Shown: positions 1 through 7,116 of the stretch, piece after piece
Layout: the number at the start of each line of letters is the position of its first letter
Position numbering within the stretch: the first letter of the stretch is position 1
Source of the DNA: an uncultured Thalassolituus sp.
GTDB taxonomy: Bacteria; Pseudomonadota; Gammaproteobacteria; Pseudomonadales; Oceanobacteraceae
Reading direction: 5' to 3'
NCBI GenBank assembly: GCA_913054055.1
Contig: CAJXIT010000095.1
Span: 1 to 10,859 of the forward strand
DNA length: 10,859 nucleotides
Translations under genes and position numbers: made by a program
The notes under the pieces: generated by a model
The model's database searches: none
What the model saw: only the letters and a program-made list of their open reading frames with translations
What the model was told of the DNA's origin: nothing

Positions 1-416
1 AAACGGATACTGGTGTACTCTCGCGCTGCGGGCAGTATTTCAGCCGGCGGGTCGAGCCTCCAGAAGGCCAGATTGAGCAACGGTTGTTGAACGGCAATGA
101 GTAAAAGCCCGAGCCCTGTTGCCAGCAGTGCACTTTGCACCAGTAATCGTTCGGTGGCGCCTTGATCCTTTTTTCCCTGAGCTTGAGCCACCAAACTGGT
201 GGTGCCCATGCGTAAAAACGCAAAGCTCCACATGACCATAACCAGCAAGCTGCTGCCCATGGCAACGGCGGCTAGATATTGGCTATCGGGTAAATGACCA
301 AGAATGGCGGTATCCACCAAACCCAAAATGGGCACGGACACATTAGACAGCATGACCGGTAAGGCCAGCGCCCACAGTTTGCCATGTATTGATTGAATTC
401 TTTCAGTGGATTGCAC
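1..416 (-). CDS. MATE-family efflux transporter (DinF-like), N-terminal part, cut by window edge
   Basis: Translating the minus strand gives about 138 residues of a hydrophobic membrane protein that runs off the left edge. Near the N-terminus it has LALPVMLSNVSVPILGLVDT followed by AILGHL. This P..LSN...P..G..DTA.LGHL pattern is the hallmark first helix of DinF-type MATE transporters, which export drugs or metabolites across the inner membrane using a Na+ or H+ gradient. The next segment, with FAFLRMGTTSLVAQA, matches the second/third helix region where MATE proteins carry a conserved G.T.L.AQA. I chose the GTG at 416-414 as start because no in-frame ATG exists between it and the upstream in-frame stop; no strong ribosome site is visible, so the start is uncertain. 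It diverges from the SCO1-like gene with only 45 bp between them. Family assignment is firm; the substrate cannot be told. Confidence 0.85.
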   Translation of the reverse strand, partial: MQSTERIQSIHGKLWALALPVMLSNVSVPILGLVDTAILGHLPDSQYLAAVAMGSSLLVMVMWSFAFLRMGTTSLVAQAQGKKDQGATERLLVQSALLATGLGLLLIAVQQPLLNLAFWRLDPPAEILPAAREYTSIR

Positions 417-441
417 AGAATGGAGCCAGTTAAAACATAAT
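411..441 (+). promoter_or_regulatory. possible promoter for the SCO1-like gene
   Basis: A TTGCAC (411-416) and a CATAAT (436-441) resemble -35 and -10 boxes, but the 19-bp spacing is longer than ideal. It would lie in the short divergent gap and overlap the start of the MATE gene. Only weakly supported. Confidence 0.25.
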
Positions 442-461
442 GGGTAATTAAGGGGTTAAGT

Positions 462-1025
462 ATGCGTCAGTTAGTGGGAATTGTCCTTGTCTTGTTTTCT
501 GCATTCATTATCAGCGCGTGTTCACCTAGCATGCCAGAAAGCTATCAGCCTTTGCCTAAACCCGTAACACTGTCACCATTTTCTTTATACGACCAAAACG
601 CTCAAACCATTACTCAAGATTCTTTAAAGGGACATTGGAGCCTGGTATTTTTTGGTTACACCTATTGCCCTGACGTGTGCCCAACTACCCTGGCTGAAAT
701 CAACCGCGCCGCCAAACACATCACTAAAGACGACCTACAAGTGGTACTGGTTTCGGTAGACCCAGCCCGTGATTCAGCCAAACAACTCAAAGGCTACATC
801 GAATACTTTAATCCTAAGTTTCAAGCGTGGAGTGGTGAAGTGGCGGTATTAGAAGATTTAGCCCGTCAGATGCACATCTTTTTTCAAAAAACCGGCGAAG
901 ACGAAGCTTACTTAATGGACCATAGCTCGCAAGTGGTGCTAGTGAATCCTAAGGGTGAATATCAAGGGTATTTCACTGCGCCGTTGAATCCGGATGACAT
1001 GGCGGCTTACATTAATTCTCTTTAA
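462..1025 (+). CDS. SCO1/SenC/PrrC-family copper lipoprotein
   Basis: A 187-residue protein with a lipoprotein signal: a hydrophobic N-terminus ending in IISAC, so Cys20 is the probable lipidation site. The rest is a thioredoxin-like SCO domain (about residues 35-187). It has the copper-binding CPDVC motif (Cys69 and Cys73) after FFGYTY, the conserved SVDPARDS stretch near 98-105, and the distal copper ligand His154 in MDHSS. Family knowledge: SCO proteins deliver copper to, or reduce the cysteines of, the CuA site of cytochrome c oxidase subunit II on the periplasmic face. All three ligands are present, so it should bind copper. The ATG at 462 follows an AAGGGG ribosome site at about 450-455. 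No oxidase genes are in the window, so the oxidase link is from the family only. Length is normal for the family. Confidence 0.93.
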   Translation: MRQLVGIVLVLFSAFIISACSPSMPESYQPLPKPVTLSPFSLYDQNAQTITQDSLKGHWSLVFFGYTYCPDVCPTTLAEINRAAKHITKDDLQVVLVSVDPARDSAKQLKGYIEYFNPKFQAWSGEVAVLEDLARQMHIFFQKTGEDEAYLMDHSSQVVLVNPKGEYQGYFTAPLNPDDMAAYINSL

Positions 1026-1147
1026 TATTATTTCAACACCATCTAAATGTTATATCAGAAGCTAGGTGAGTCTTTCTTGAACTTGCCAAATGAAACTGTC
1101 TGTTATGGTTTCTTAAATGATTAACCCATCTTTTAGATATTCATTTT

Positions 1148-1180
1148 CCCGGATGGCGCTTCGCTCTAACCAGGCTACAA
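1148..1180. repeat. possible REP-like extragenic sequence
   Basis: The stretch starts with CCCGGATGGCGCTTCGC and continues into CAGGCTACAAA. Its style is that of REP/IRU extragenic repeats (GGATGGCG...CGC...CC..GCTACAAA) scattered in gammaproteobacterial genomes, with a GCG-CTT-CGC mini-hairpin. Only one copy is visible here, and the second arm is degraded (CTAACCAGG instead of a clean TATCC). The resemblance is from memory of such repeats. Confidence 0.35.
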
Positions 1181-1200
1181 AAATCTCGGATTTCAAAACA

Positions 1201-1224
1201 CTACTGACACCAAGCTGTCAGTAG
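1201..1224. promoter_or_regulatory. perfect 9-bp inverted repeat, candidate operator for the VOC/YafY unit
   Basis: CTACTGACA (1201-1209) and TGTCAGTAG (1216-1224) are exact reverse complements separated by six bases. The dyad lies 49 bp upstream of the VOC start and is not followed by a T-run on the plus strand, so a terminator is unlikely. A symmetric TGACA/TGTCA site in front of a gene whose neighbour encodes a helix-turn-helix regulator suggests an operator for that regulator. This is inference from position and symmetry. Confidence 0.5.
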
Positions 1225-1273
1225 CCCTGCTGTAAGCTATGCCTTGTTACTTAACCAACAAGGAAAGCGCAAC

Positions 1274-1654
1274 ATGCAAACAAACATCAATATGACCGTA
1301 TGGTTTGAAATCCCTGCCATTAACTTTGAACGTGCCGTTCAGTTTTACCAAACCATTTTAGGTGTGGAAATCGATTCCATAGAAATGGCTGGCATGAAAC
1401 AAGGCTTATTGCCCCACGATGACCTAAGCAAGGTCAGTGGTGCCATTGTTTGTGGTATGGATTTAAAACCCAGCACAGAAGGCAGTACCGTGTATCTAAA
1501 CGGCGAAGACGATTTAAATACCGTATTAAACAAAGTGGAGCCAGCCGGTGGCAAGGTGCTCATGGCTAAAACTCACTTAGGTGATAACATTGGGCACATC
1601 GCCCAATTTATCGACAGTGAAGGCAACCGCGTGGGTTTACACTCTATGCAATAG
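1274..1654 (+). CDS. VOC-fold (glyoxalase/bleomycin-resistance-like) protein
   Basis: A 126-residue protein of the vicinal-oxygen-chelate superfamily. It starts with VWFEIPAINFERAVQFY, typical of the first beta-alpha unit of small proteins annotated as 'predicted enzymes related to lactoylglutathione lyase'. It ends with GHIAQFIDSEGNRVGLHS, the matching last strand with its F.D.EGN..GLHS signature. Size fits a single VOC module pair. The ATG at 1274 is preferred over the TTG at 1244 because AGGA at about 1260-1263 sits at a suitable distance. Substrate is unknown: the superfamily includes lyases, dioxygenases and antibiotic-binding proteins, and I cannot assign the metal ligands from sequence alone. 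The next gene on the same strand, 73 bp away, is a WYL-type regulator, and the upstream dyad at 1201-1224 suggests shared control. Confidence 0.85.
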   Translation: MQTNINMTVWFEIPAINFERAVQFYQTILGVEIDSIEMAGMKQGLLPHDDLSKVSGAIVCGMDLKPSTEGSTVYLNGEDDLNTVLNKVEPAGGKVLMAKTHLGDNIGHIAQFIDSEGNRVGLHSMQ

Positions 1655-1727
1655 GCTTCACTGACGCTTACCAGTATTTACTTTTACTGTTTTAACTTGA
1701 TGCTTCATTCAATGGCTGGAGAACACC

Positions 1728-2429
1728 GTGCGCCGAGCTGACCGACTCTTCCAGATTGTTCAATACCTGCGTAATCGTCGCTTAACCACGGCCAGCTGGT
1801 TGGCAGAAAAACTGGAAGTGTCCGAGCGTACTATCTACCGTGACATTCAAGATTTAATGATGTCAGGAGTCCCCATTGAAGGGGAGGCCGGCGTAGGCTA
1901 CGTGCTGCGCCGGGGGTTTGATATTCCCCCGATCATGTTCACCAAAGACGAAATTGAAGCCTTGGTGATTGCCGCGCGCATGGCCAAAAGCTGGGCGGGC
2001 ACCAAGCTAGCCCGCTCAATCCAATTTGCGTTAGATAAAATTGAAGCGGTATTGCCTGACAACCTAAAAGCCGAGCTAGACAAACCCAGGTTGTATACCC
2101 CTAAAATATTCAACGATGACACCACGGCCAATATACTGGATGACCTTCGTGATGGCATCAATGCAAAACACATCATCAGCATTGAATACCTAAGCCTAAA
2201 AGGCGAGCGCAGCACACGTGAACTGCGACCACTGGGTTTATTCTTCTGGGGGAAATTATGGACCCTGGCATCTTGGTGTGAGCTAAGGCAAAGCTACCGA
2301 AGCTTCCGCGTGGATCGCATTCAGTCTATTCAACTCACCGACAAAACCTTCACTGAAAGCGAAGAAATTTCGTTTAGTCATTTTTTGAGTGTGAATTATG
2401 TTGGGTTGGATACGGATGGGTTTGTTTAA
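1728..2429 (+). CDS. YafY-family helix-turn-helix transcriptional regulator with WYL domain
   Basis: A 233-residue cytoplasmic regulator of normal family length. An N-terminal HTH_11-type DNA-binding domain (about residues 1-60) includes LTTASWLAEKLEVSERTIYR, the classic winged-helix recognition region, then GVPIEGEAGVGYVLRRGF, the wing seen in YafY proteins. A linker follows, then a WYL domain from about 140 to 210, with RELRPLGLFFWGKLWTLASW and a C-terminal SFRVDRI. The tripeptide that names the domain reads WTL (178-180) here instead of WYL. WYL domains sense ligands (nucleic acid or small molecules) and control the attached HTH. The start is GTG at 1728, six bases after GGAG at 1718-1721; no better ATG is available. 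It lies 73 bp after the VOC gene, so it probably shares its transcript and may regulate it through the dyad at 1201-1224. Confidence 0.9.
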   Translation: MRRADRLFQIVQYLRNRRLTTASWLAEKLEVSERTIYRDIQDLMMSGVPIEGEAGVGYVLRRGFDIPPIMFTKDEIEALVIAARMAKSWAGTKLARSIQFALDKIEAVLPDNLKAELDKPRLYTPKIFNDDTTANILDDLRDGINAKHIISIEYLSLKGERSTRELRPLGLFFWGKLWTLASWCELRQSYRSFRVDRIQSIQLTDKTFTESEEISFSHFLSVNYVGLDTDGFV

Positions 2430-2618
2430 TAGCGGTTAGGTGGAAGCTCTCTTTTGAATATAATTTAACGCTTTCCTTTGGTGGTATAAGTGATAACGAA
2501 TAGAGTTCTGCCCCCCTATCTGCAACAGTTCTTTACTTATATCTGGTAACTAAATATTCTTACAAGCCTGCACTTAAGTGTCAGATAATCTCGGTCAAAA
2601 TCTCGTTAAGGCGCATTG
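2430..2618. other. intergenic region upstream of the large exoprotein gene
   Basis: About 190 bp with no gene. A perfect 10-bp palindrome CACTTAAGTG (2571-2580) lies 38 bp before the start codon and could be a regulator site, but a palindrome of this size also occurs by chance. No convincing terminator or promoter boxes were found. Confidence 0.5.
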
Positions 2619-5600
2619 ATGCATTTTATTAAGCTGCTGCATATTCCACTTCTTTTATTTCTCTTAATTACCTCGCTCTCTTCCTTTGCAGCAGATCACC
2701 AAGGCAAGATTATAATCAACCCTGTAACCGGGTTTTCCGATACTACGGTTGCCGATCATGTGGGCGGTAACTACAAAGATACTATCGGTGCTCAGAGACT
2801 TGAGGTGTTTGAAAGGGCGGCATTTCTTTGGTCTAGCTTGTTAGACTTGGATTATGACATCGAGGTTAGTGCCAGCTTTTCTGATTTAGCGTGTGAATCG
2901 GGTTCAGCGACACTGGGGTATGCTGGGCCGGAACGAATTGCGAGAATTTCAGATGTTTGGTATCCGACCGCTCAAGCCAATCAAATAAATAAATCTGATA
3001 CCTCAGATGAGTTTGTTGATATTTATGCTGAATTCAATGCGAATATTGATAATGGGTGTTACGACGGTGCACCAGATGGATGGTACTACGGATTGGATAA
3101 TAACGAGCCAGATAATCAAGAAGCATTGCTGGATGTTGTTATGCATGAGATTGGTCATGGCCTTGGCTTTCTAACATTTGTTTCGAATGGAGAGCTGTAT
3201 TCTGGGTCAATTGATTCTTATACACGATTCCTTAAAGACTCTGGCACCGGTAAATCTTGGGCGGATATGACGGATGCTGAACGGTTGACATCTTCTACGG
3301 CTGATTCGCTTGTATGGTCAGGGAGTGAAGGGAATGCGCTGGCGGCTTCTGCGACTAATGGTTTGATCTCTGGTGAGCTAAAATTACACGCGCCCGCTTC
3401 TTTTTCTTCCGGCTCTTCAGTAAGTCATATTTCTACAGATGCATCTCCTGATCAATTAATGGAACCATATAATACCGACGATGGTGTTAGTCCTAGCTAT
3501 GAACTCGGTATGCTTAAGGATATGGGTTATAAGCTCAAAGAAGATCTAGTGGCTAATTCTGCGCCAGTTGCTAATAGCTACACCGCAACTATCAGCGTGA
3601 ATACAACGCTTGATTTGGATTTGATTGGTAATTCTACCGATGCAGATGGTGACGGAATTCACTTCTTTTCATTCACTAAACTGCCTTTTTCTGGCACGCT
3701 CAGCAGCTTATTCTCACCCACTGCCACGTACACGCCGCCTCTGAACTTTACAGGTACAAGGACTCTCAAATGGAAGGTATATGATGATAACTTCCAGATG
3801 AGTAATGAGGCCACGCTCACAATTAATGTTATTAACGCTGCCCCTTTGGCTGTTGATGATGCTATTACAATTCAAGAGGATGCGGATGCAACTGTTATCC
3901 ATATCTTGGCCAATGATGTGGATGACGAAGATGCCATTGATGAATCTTCCGTTTGGTTAATTGGCTCTACCGCCAATCTTGAGCAGCGAAGTTCAAATCC
4001 TGATGGGTCGGTTACTATTAAGCCGGTTGCTAACTTCCATGGCGATATTACTTTTGACTATGTTGTATCCGATGATGCCAACAATGAGTCTGAGGCTGGT
4101 ACTGTGACAATCACAGTTGAGTCAGTTAACGATGCTCCTGTAACTGAAGCGGCCACATATTTCGCGACGTCCAACCAGTCTAACTCGTTGCTGGTACTGG
4201 ATAACTCAAGCGACGTTGATCACACGTTGACATATTCAAATGTCATTGTTGTATCGGGCCCGTCAAATGGCGATATTGCTCAAGATGCTTCTGCCTTTGT
4301 TTATACGCCGGATAGTAATTTTGTAGGCACTGATAGCTTTACATACAAAATAAGCGATGGTGAATTGGATAGTGCTACAGTGACGGCTACTATTGTTGTA
4401 AGTGGGAATACGGCACCAGTCGCCTCTGATTATGCTTTTGCGATTGATGAAGATTCACCGACTTATTCCTTTGATGTCTCAGTGACAGTCGTTGATGATA
4501 GTGGATTAGATCTATCAACTATTGAATTGCTTTCTCACGATGGCGACAGTCTGGTCTGGGTGTCATCACAAAGAATTAATATCCATACAAAAGATGATTT
4601 CAATGGTGAAGAGCAATTTACCTTCCGTGTAAGGGATGATGAAGGGATGTGGAGTAACTCCGCTACTGTTACTGTAACGATTAATCCTGTGGATGATATA
4701 GCGGTAACGGAAGATGACTCGCTTTCCGTGAACGAAGACTCTGGGTATTCTTTGCTAGATATTATTGATAACGACAACGACATTGATTCTGCTATTGGCC
4801 TTTATACACCGGTAGTGACAACCGGCCCTCTTCACGGATCAGTTAACGTTATCGGTACGCAGCTCATGTATCAGTCTGATGAAAACTTCTTTGGTACTGA
4901 CACGCTTGAGTATCATTTAACTTCCGATGCAGGTGATTCAAACACTTCGACGGTTACTATTAACGTGCGCTCAGTTAACGATCGTCCCATTGCCGTAGCT
5001 GATGCCCTGAGTGTAGAAGTTGATACTGATACAATCTTGCCGGTGCTTCTAAATGATACGGACGTGGAAACTGCCAATGAAAATCTTGAAATTTACATTG
5101 CTGTTCAGCCGCACCAAGGGTACTTGACCATTGTAGACGGCCAGTTAAATTACGACTCTGGGCGAAGCTTTAGAGGACTGACAACATTTAGCTACTCCGT
5201 TAAAGATGAAGAGGGGCTTTACAGTTCGAGAGTTGAATCCACCATTCAAGTTGGAAATGAATACGCGCCTTTAGCTAAGGCAGATTTCTTTCCTGTATAT
5301 GAAGATACTAATGGCGTGCGCCTAGATGTTGTCGCTAACGATACGCTGTTCACTGATCTTGCAAATATTATTATTGATGAGCAGCCAGAAAATGGTTTGA
5401 TCACTTTTGTTGATGGCACACTAAGCTTTGATCCGCTACCTGATGCCATTGGTTCGTCGTATTTCACTTATCGACTGGAAGACATTGCAGGTGCCTTCTC
5501 TTATCCAATGACTAGTCATATTTACATTATGGATGTAAATGATGCGCCTACTGCTCATGACTTTACAGCAACAGTTTCTTCGGTAGACCCGACAAGAATC

Positions 5601-6548
5601 AATTTCCAATTAAATATTGCAGATGAATTCCCTAAATTTTCAAGCATTGAAATTGTTACGCCTCCGGCTAATGGCGTGATTGAATTTGTTGAAGGATCAA
5701 CATCTCTTAGATTGTCTGGCTACAAATACTCACTAACCACGCTGAACGCTCAAACAGACTTCTTTGAATATAGGGTGGTGGATGCGCAGGGCGAGGCTAG
5801 CAATGTGGCCCGTGTTGATCTGACAGTTGGTGTCCCTGAAGTTTCGGCACCGGCTAATGACACTTTCTATGTTCCACAGGATCAAGCCGCTCAACTAATG
5901 GTAATGGATAATGATTTTGTGTCGGGTATTAATGTTTATGTTTACCCAAATCCAGACTCCGAATTTGATTCAAGCTTAATTGGTCTTGATACCTCTGGGC
6001 GCAATCACGTTCCGGTCTACCGATCTACTGGCAATAGGGATGATATTGTATTCGATTACGTTCTTAGATCGTCCGATGGGTCGTTATCTGAACCAGCGGT
6101 TGTAACCGTCAAGATCATTAATGAAGACAGTCCTGTAGTGTTTGATGATTATTATGAAGTCGATGAAGGTGTGACAACCAGGTTAGGGATTTTTGATAAT
6201 GATTTAAGCTACACTTTCATTTATTCGGATGTTATTTCTGACAACACCAAGGGTACGATATCCATTATTGGTGATGACTTGGAATACACGCCGGCTGACG
6301 ACGATTCTGAATATGATGAAGTCCATTACAGTGTTAAAGGTTACTCAGGTGAGTATGCTGCTGGCAAAGTGATTATTAAGATAAACAGAGAAGAGTCTCG
6401 AACCAATGATGAGTCCAGCGATGACAATACTCAGGTGGTTAACGTTCCGGCTTCATCTGGTGGCGGATCTTTACATTGGTTGTTATTAGTAGGTGGTATG
6501 TTGTTACTAGTTGGTCGTAAATCTAAAAAGGGTAATTCTTGTGAATAG
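2619..6548 (+). CDS. large secreted zincin-like protein with tandem-95 repeats and GlyGly-CTERM tail
   Basis: A 1309-residue predicted cell-surface or secreted protein. The N-terminus is a signal peptide with probable cleavage after SSFA (about residue 25). Residues 26-310 form a zincin-like domain with HEIGHGLGF (176-184), where His176, Glu177 and His180 fit an HEXXH zinc site, plus a later SVSHIS (His270) and LMEP (Met281). Residues 313-1257 hold about ten repeats of roughly 95 residues of the tandem-95/Big_9, cadherin-like type. The first contains a calcium-loop-like DADGDG (341-346). The C-terminus has SSGGGSLHW (GGGS at 1281-1284), a hydrophobic helix and RKSKK: the GlyGly-CTERM signal processed by rhombosortase in type II secretion hosts. 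The start is ATG 2619, with AAGG at 2608-2611; a TTG at 2616 is less likely. The stop overlaps the next gene by 8 bp. Proteolytic activity is inferred; adhesion through the repeats is plausible. Confidence 0.85.
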   Translation: MHFIKLLHIPLLLFLLITSLSSFAADHQGKIIINPVTGFSDTTVADHVGGNYKDTIGAQRLEVFERAAFLWSSLLDLDYDIEVSASFSDLACESGSATLGYAGPERIARISDVWYPTAQANQINKSDTSDEFVDIYAEFNANIDNGCYDGAPDGWYYGLDNNEPDNQEALLDVVMHEIGHGLGFLTFVSNGELYSGSIDSYTRFLKDSGTGKSWADMTDAERLTSSTADSLVWSGSEGNALAASATNGLISGELKLHAPASFSSGSSVSHISTDASPDQLMEPYNTDDGVSPSYELGMLKDMGYKLKEDLVANSAPVANSYTATISVNTTLDLDLIGNSTDADGDGIHFFSFTKLPFSGTLSSLFSPTATYTPPLNFTGTRTLKWKVYDDNFQMSNEATLTINVINAAPLAVDDAITIQEDADATVIHILANDVDDEDAIDESSVWLIGSTANLEQRSSNPDGSVTIKPVANFHGDITFDYVVSDDANNESEAGTVTITVESVNDAPVTEAATYFATSNQSNSLLVLDNSSDVDHTLTYSNVIVVSGPSNGDIAQDASAFVYTPDSNFVGTDSFTYKISDGELDSATVTATIVVSGNTAPVASDYAFAIDEDSPTYSFDVSVTVVDDSGLDLSTIELLSHDGDSLVWVSSQRINIHTKDDFNGEEQFTFRVRDDEGMWSNSATVTVTINPVDDIAVTEDDSLSVNEDSGYSLLDIIDNDNDIDSAIGLYTPVVTTGPLHGSVNVIGTQLMYQSDENFFGTDTLEYHLTSDAGDSNTSTVTINVRSVNDRPIAVADALSVEVDTDTILPVLLNDTDVETANENLEIYIAVQPHQGYLTIVDGQLNYDSGRSFRGLTTFSYSVKDEEGLYSSRVESTIQVGNEYAPLAKADFFPVYEDTNGVRLDVVANDTLFTDLANIIIDEQPENGLITFVDGTLSFDPLPDAIGSSYFTYRLEDIAGAFSYPMTSHIYIMDVNDAPTAHDFTATVSSVDPTRINFQLNIADEFPKFSSIEIVTPPANGVIEFVEGSTSLRLSGYKYSLTTLNAQTDFFEYRVVDAQGEASNVARVDLTVGVPEVSAPANDTFYVPQDQAAQLMVMDNDFVSGINVYVYPNPDSEFDSSLIGLDTSGRNHVPVYRSTGNRDDIVFDYVLRSSDGSLSEPAVVTVKIINEDSPVVFDDYYEVDEGVTTRLGIFDNDLSYTFIYSDVISDNTKGTISIIGDDLEYTPADDDSEYDEVHYSVKGYSGEYAAGKVIIKINREESRTNDESSDDNTQVVNVPASSGGGSLHWLLLVGGMLLLVGRKSKKGNSCE
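3555..6389 (+). repeat. coding array of about ten tandem-95 (Big_9/cadherin-like) repeats
   Basis: Within the large exoprotein, units of about 82-98 residues begin near residues 313, 407, 505, 597, 692, 788, 881, 975, 1077 and 1169. Each opens with a version of N-x-AP-x-A-x-(D), often followed by ED, has a middle NDxD-type turn and a G-x-(V/I) strand, then an F-x-Y-x-(V/L/I)-x-D core, and closes with TVTI-like strands ending in VN. Copies are strongly diverged from each other, so the array is old rather than freshly amplified. Such modules usually bind Ca2+ at their junctions and make a stiff extended stalk. Confidence 0.8.
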
Positions 6549-6975
6549 GTATTTATTAGTCGTAATCTCGTTAGCTGTTTTTGTTATCTTGTCTTCTACG
6601 TTACTTGTCTTTCCAAGTAAGGAATCCGATATAGAGCCTGTTAATGAATCGTACGAACAAATCAATCACAATCGGACTTACCATGCCGATAATCATTCCA
6701 GTGATACGCATGATGGTAGCGTTGTAACCGATTCCCTGGCTAATCCCGGTAGTCACGATCATGGTGAAAAGAACTTCGATTTTACCCCTTACGTTCATAA
6801 AGAGATGGTTGAAGAGGTAGCCCGCTATACATCAAGAGACAAGGATGGTTTAGAGATAGAGGTTAACAACGATGGTACAGAAGTTGTTGATCTTAAGCGC
6901 AGGTGGTCACACGCAACAATATCTGTTCTTGATGAAAAAGGTGAAAAGCATACTGGTGAGTGGGCCCCTAAATAG
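6541..6975 (+). CDS. small His-rich membrane-anchored protein of unknown function, coupled to the exoprotein gene
   Basis: 144 residues; I do not recognise a named family. Residues 4-24 form one hydrophobic helix (YLLVVISLAVFVILSSTLLV), giving an N-in anchor or uncleaved signal with the rest outside the membrane. A low-complexity stretch follows with seven histidines between residues 43 and 86 (H43, 48, 52, 57, 72, 74, 86), then a charged C-terminal part ending in DLKRRWSHATISVLDEKGEK and GEWAPK. The closing strand pattern weakly recalls short secreted proteins with a VDLxGRFxxVxVA ending, from memory only. The start is GTG 6541: AAGGGT at 6528-6533 is well placed, and the codon lies inside the end of the exoprotein gene, an 8-bp overlap that implies translational coupling. 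The frame is open further upstream to 6511, but that would lack a ribosome site. Likely role: partner of the exoprotein, possibly metal binding; this is inference. Confidence 0.7.
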   Translation: MNRYLLVVISLAVFVILSSTLLVFPSKESDIEPVNESYEQINHNRTYHADNHSSDTHDGSVVTDSLANPGSHDHGEKNFDFTPYVHKEMVEEVARYTSRDKDGLEIEVNNDGTEVVDLKRRWSHATISVLDEKGEKHTGEWAPK

Positions 6976-7010
6976 GATAATACAATTCTACTAAAGTCTC
7001 TTCGTTAGCG

Positions 7011-7038
7011 GTCGTGTTGGATGTATTTCTCACACGAC
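7011..7038. other. inverted repeat downstream of the exoprotein operon
   Basis: GTCGTGT (7011-7017) pairs with ACACGAC (7032-7038) across a 14-base loop. It lies 36 bp after the stop of the small His-rich gene, where a transcript end is expected, but no T-run follows, so it is not a textbook intrinsic terminator. Confidence 0.35.
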
Positions 7039-7116
7039 GTTAAGCTCTAATCCGTTATGTCCTTGAAACTCTACAAGCAAGTTCGTTTCAATTCCTAATA
7101 TGTTTATTCCCTTTAA

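Larger units (their letters stand above)
1026..1273. other. intergenic region between the SCO1-like and VOC genes
   Basis: About 250 bp without a convincing gene. It contains a REP-like sequence (1148-1180) and a perfect inverted repeat (1201-1224), listed separately. No clear intrinsic terminator follows the SCO1-like gene. A TTG at 1244 would extend the VOC frame upstream by ten codons but lacks a ribosome site. Confidence 0.7.

Noticed and set aside
40..231. Minus-strand 63-codon open frame at the left end
   Set aside because: It is out of frame with the MATE transporter coding sequence on the same strand, which has clear family signatures.
1898..2215. Minus-strand open frame of about 105 codons inside the regulator gene
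   Set aside because: It is antisense to the YafY-type coding sequence, whose domains are clear, and the frame has no recognisable motif.
2571..2580. CACTTAAGTG palindrome as a defined operator
   Set aside because: It is a perfect 10-bp palindrome close to the exoprotein gene, but too short and isolated to assign to any regulator.
3555..6389. Repeats as a CRISPR or DNA satellite array
   Set aside because: The repetition is at protein level, with diverged units of about 250-300 bp in one reading frame; there are no short identical repeats with spacers.
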